A stretch of 64,000 bases of DNA from DASYVD01 sp050693035 (GTDB lineage Bacteria > Actinomycetota > UBA4738 > CALAEC01). Position 1 is the first letter of the stretch, and each line of letters begins with the position of its first letter. Below, piece after piece: positions 61,263-64,000 of the stretch. The notes below the pieces were generated by a model. The model was not told the DNA's origin and made no database searches. It was given only the letters and a program-made list of their open reading frames with translations. The DNA lies in contig JBOGWB010000061.1 in NCBI GenBank assembly GCA_050693035.1, positions 1 to 64,000 of the forward strand, read 5' to 3'. A program made the translations under genes and the position numbers.

Positions 61263-61781
61263 TCAACCCCGTCGCCAGCGAGCGCGGTCGATCGCGTACC
61301 AGACGTGCTCGCCGTTGCGCCAGAACCGCTGGCCGCGGCGGGTCAGGCCGAGCTTCTCCATGACCCTCCGCGATGCCGCGTTGTCCGGATCGGTGATGCT
61401 GATGACCCGATCGAGCCCGAGGACCTCGAACCCGTGTCGAAGGCTCGCCGCCCCTCCCTCGGTGGCCAGCCCACGTCCCCAGAGCGATCGGTCGAGGGTC
61501 CATCCCACCTCGACCGGCTCGCCCGGCCAATCAACGTGTCGCAGGAGGCCGATCCGGCCGATGAACCTGCTGGTCTCAGCTTCGACCGCCCAGGTCCCGA
61601 ACCCCTCGTGTTCCCAATGAGCAACGAGATAAGCCACGTGGTCCTCGGTGCCGGTTCGGTCCACCGGCTCCAAGTAACGCTCCACGTCGGGTTGCGCGTA
61701 GATCCTGGCGAGCTCGTCGATGTCGTCCCACCGCCATTCTCGGAGGCGAAGGCGCCGTGTCTCGATCATCGGCACGTCCAC
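61263..61781 (-). CDS. GNAT acetyltransferase, RimJ/RimL type
   Basis: 172 residues. The motifs IETRRLRLREWRWDDIDELA, VEVGWTLDRSLWGRGLATEG (acetyl-CoA loop) and DNAASRRVMEKLGLTRRG are those of the RimJ/RimL family, which acetylates protein N-termini or small amines. The substrate is unknown. Confidence 0.9.
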   Translation of the reverse strand: MDVPMIETRRLRLREWRWDDIDELARIYAQPDVERYLEPVDRTGTEDHVAYLVAHWEHEGFGTWAVEAETSRFIGRIGLLRHVDWPGEPVEVGWTLDRSLWGRGLATEGGAASLRHGFEVLGLDRVISITDPDNAASRRVMEKLGLTRRGQRFWRNGEHVWYAIDRARWRRG

Positions 61782-61872
61782 GGCAGTTCAGGGTACGCCA
61801 GGTGGCGTCTCGGCTTGACCGAAGAATGGGCCGATGCTACGGAGGCCTTACGACCCAGAGAGGAGGGCGACG

Positions 61873-62247
61873 ATGCCAGCGCAGCCGCGGGTGGTGAGGG
61901 CGGAGGACCGAGTCCGACCCGATCAGCAGTCGGCCGGGATGCTCCGGGAAGAAGCGTTCTCGGGCGAGAACTTGTGGATCGGCGTGGTGCGATCAGAGCC
62001 GGAGCAACTGACGGCGTGGCATCACCATGGAGAGTGGGACACGTACGCGTTCGTGCTCTCGGGAGCCCTGCGGCTCGAATCAGGGCCTGGGGGTGGGGAC
62101 GAGCACGAGGCCGGAGCGGGCGATTTCCTGTTCATTCCCAGGAACGCGGTCCATCGCGAGGGCAGTGGAGGTCCCGGTTTCGAAGCGATCGCCATGCGGG
62201 TCGGAAGCGGCCCCATCCTGTTCAACACGGAGGGGCCGGAGTCCTGA
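61873..62247 (+). CDS. Cupin-domain protein
   Basis: 124 residues, one beta-barrel. Metal-ligand pattern LTAWHHHGEWDTYAFVLSG with the second motif GDFLFIPRNAVHREG. The start has a strong GAGGAGGGCG site. Function beyond metal-binding cupin is unknown. Confidence 0.85.
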   Translation: MPAQPRVVRAEDRVRPDQQSAGMLREEAFSGENLWIGVVRSEPEQLTAWHHHGEWDTYAFVLSGALRLESGPGGGDEHEAGAGDFLFIPRNAVHREGSGGPGFEAIAMRVGSGPILFNTEGPES

Positions 62248-62352
62248 CAGGTGAGCGTCAAGATTCCCGTTCCCGCGAACTCTAGACGGGTGAGACGTTC
62301 AAGCGCCTCCGAGAGCGGGAAGGATGAACGGAGTGACGAAAGGAGCGTCAAC

Positions 62353-62418
62353 ATGTACATCGGCGTTGGGCTGGGGACGCTGATCCTCATCATCGTCCTG
62401 ATCGCGCTGCTCACATAG
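62353..62418 (+). CDS. 21-residue single-helix membrane microprotein
   Basis: MYIGVGLGTLILIIVLIALL plus one Thr is almost wholly a membrane helix. A good AGGAG site lies 8 bases before the ATG, in the gap between the cupin and ftsK genes. It is too short to be confident, but the ribosome site and composition support a real microprotein. Confidence 0.5.
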   Translation: MYIGVGLGTLILIIVLIALLT

Positions 62419-62445
62419 CTCACACTTCGCGCGGGCTGGCGCGGG

Positions 62446-64000
62446 CTACGCGCCGGCCCGCGACCGGCTCTCGGCCCACTCGTCCCAAGACAGCAAGACC
62501 TCTCGAGGCTTGGAGCCCTGCGACGGACCCACCGTCCCCCGCTCCTCCAGCAGATCCATGATCCGGCCGGCTCGGGCGAATCCCACCTTCAGCTTCCGCT
62601 GAAGCATCGACGTGGATCCGAGCTGTGACCGGATCACCAACTCCGCTGCCTGCTCGAGGAGCGGGTCGTCGCCCTCCATCCCCTCCTCATCGTCGGTTGG
62701 AGGCTTGCCCAGGCCCTCGATCCCCTGGACGTACTCTGGCTCCCGCTGCTTGCGGACCCAGTCCGTGACCTCCTCGATCTCCTTCTCGGTCACCCACGCG
62801 CCCTGGATCCGCGGCGCCTTCGACGCCGACGACGGAAGGAACAGCATGTCGCCGTGGCCGACGAGCTTCTCCGCGCCGCCGACGTCGAGGATGACCCGGG
62901 AGTCGGCCTGGCTCGCGGTCATGAACGCGATCCGCGACGGAATGTTCGCCTTGATCAGCCCGGTGACGACATCCACCGACGGCCGTTGGGTCGCCACCAC
63001 GAGGTGGATGCCCACCGCGCGAGCCATCTGAGCGATCCGGCAGATGGCGTCCTCCACGGCCCGGGGAGCCACCATCATCAGGTCGGCGAGCTCGTCGATG
63101 ACCACCAGGATGTAGGGAAGGGGCTGGAAGTCGTCCTCCCTGCCGGGGGGGATCCGAAGGGTTCCTTCTCCGAGGGCTGCGTTATAGGTGTCGATGTCCC
63201 GCATGCCGACGGTGGCCAGAGACTCGTAGCGGGCCTCCATCTCTCGGACCACCCAGCCGAGAGCCTCGGCCGCCCGCTTCGGGTGGACGATCACCGGCGA
63301 GAGCAGGTGCGGGAGATCCGCGAAGTGCGACAGCTCCACCCGCTTGGGGTCGATGAGGACCATCCGAACCTGCTCCGGCGTGGCCCGCATCAGCACCGAC
63401 GTGACGAACGCGTTGATGAGCGAAGACTTCCCCGCGCCCGTCGCCCCCGCGATCAGCAGGTGCGGCATCTGGTTCAGGTGGCACAGCACCGCGCGGCCCT
63501 GGATGTCCTTGCCGAGGCCGACCGAGAGTGGGTGCCGGTCGTCACGGGCGGTGCGGGATCCCAGCACGTCGCCGAGCATCACGAAATCGCGCACCTTGTT
63601 GGGAACCTCGATGCCGATGGCCGACTTGCCGGGGATGGGGGCGATGATCCTCACATCGGGGGTGGCCAGAGCGTAGGCGATGTCGTCGGCGAGCGACAGG
63701 ACCTTGTTGACCTTCGTCCCGGCCGACACCTCGACCTCGTACAGCGTCACGGTGGGGCCACGCGTGGCGCCCTTCACCGACGCGGCCACGCCGAAGTTCC
63801 GGAGCGTTCGCTCCAGCGCCGCGATGATCTCCTGCTCGTCCCGGCCGCCTCCCGCCGAGGGGGGAGCCTTCCGCAGGAGATCGTGCGGCGGCAGCTTGTA
63901 CCCCTTGCCGGTCACCCGGGGAACCTTCACCTCCGCGGCGTCCTCCTCGAGTTCGGGCTCCTCCAGCTCCGACAGATCGAGGATCTCGGGCTCCTCGATC
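62446..64000 (-). CDS. ftsK: DNA translocase FtsK, C-terminal part (5' end beyond the window)
   Basis: The frame is open to the window edge. Visible parts are an acidic linker, then the alpha/beta motor: Walker A LLIAGATGAGKSSLINAFVT, Walker B YILVVIDELADLMMVAPRA. The gamma winged-helix domain follows (AELVIRSQLGSTSMLQRKLK, ARAGRIMDLLEERGTVGPSQ), which reads orienting DNA motifs. It pumps chromosome DNA through the closing septum. The N-terminal membrane domain lies outside the window. Confidence 0.95.
   Translation of the reverse strand, partial: IEEPEILDLSELEEPELEEDAAEVKVPRVTGKGYKLPPHDLLRKAPPSAGGGRDEQEIIAALERTLRNFGVAASVKGATRGPTVTLYEVEVSAGTKVNKVLSLADDIAYALATPDVRIIAPIPGKSAIGIEVPNKVRDFVMLGDVLGSRTARDDRHPLSVGLGKDIQGRAVLCHLNQMPHLLIAGATGAGKSSLINAFVTSVLMRATPEQVRMVLIDPKRVELSHFADLPHLLSPVIVHPKRAAEALGWVVREMEARYESLATVGMRDIDTYNAALGEGTLRIPPGREDDFQPLPYILVVIDELADLMMVAPRAVEDAICRIAQMARAVGIHLVVATQRPSVDVVTGLIKANIPSRIAFMTASQADSRVILDVGGAEKLVGHGDMLFLPSSASKAPRIQGAWVTEKEIEEVTDWVRKQREPEYVQGIEGLGKPPTDDEEGMEGDDPLLEQAAELVIRSQLGSTSMLQRKLKVGFARAGRIMDLLEERGTVGPSQGSKPREVLLSWDEWAESRSRAGA

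Overview
The window is GC-rich DNA from a bacterium, most likely an uncultured, deep-branching member of the Actinomycetota. The clues are LexA sites of the form TCGAAC-N4-GTTCGA, a LysM gene divergent from lexA, many genes starting 5-9 bases after a TANNNT box (leaderless starts), and the order nrdJ-nrdR / lexA / hflX-aminotransferase-dapF-miaA-miaB-rny / recX-recA / thpR-cinA-pgsA-rodZ / ftsK. An RNase Y gene and a B12-dependent ribonucleotide reductase argue against a typical Streptomyces or Mycobacterium relative. No 16S gene is present, so the phylum is an inference.

Positions 1-30 kb are accessory. 1-3.3 kb holds two FIST-domain genes around a binding-protein-fold gene, plus a coupled operon HEPN-like / 50-residue protein / FIST. 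3.5-9.6 kb carries an 886-residue helical-repeat protein, a tight three-gene operon (HEPN-like, 93-residue protein, membrane-anchored NERD nuclease) and another HEPN protein. 9.7-13.6 kb is an ECF sigma/anti-sigma pair, secreted proteins and a winged-helix regulator. 13.8-17.4 kb shows integration scars: a frameshifted gene, the 3' part of a tRNA-Met, a large membrane protein and an integrase remnant. 17.7-22.8 kb is a giant RHS protein with a coupled small membrane protein. 22.8-25.0 kb is an excisionase/integrase module. 25.1-29.9 kb is a defence block: a Shedu nuclease, a HigBA-type toxin-antitoxin pair, a beta-family protein and a convergent sce7726 nuclease-like gene. tRNA-Gly at 30.1 kb ends the island.

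From 30.2 kb on the window is mostly core chromosome: dUTPase, a MOT1-type transporter, nrdJ and nrdR with NrdR boxes, lexA with three LexA boxes, then a long co-directional minus-strand run covering tRNA modification, lysine/peptidoglycan precursors, RNA decay, DNA repair, competence/nucleotide salvage, phospholipid synthesis and cell shape. It continues through a histidine kinase, a frameshifted EamA transporter, a cyclase-ATPase-TPR regulator, a patatin/acyltransferase pair, small enzymes and the C-terminal part of FtsK. One defence-type scar, a frameshifted reverse transcriptase, sits between the transporter and nrdJ.

The genes linked by visible regulation are those with LexA-type sites (lexA, the LysM gene, recA and possibly the sce7726 gene) and those with NrdR sites (nrdJ). 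The best candidates for undescribed biology are the HEPN/93-residue/NERD operon, the HEPN/50-residue/FIST operon, the RHS gene with its two-helix partner, and the LexA-like site before the sce7726 gene.
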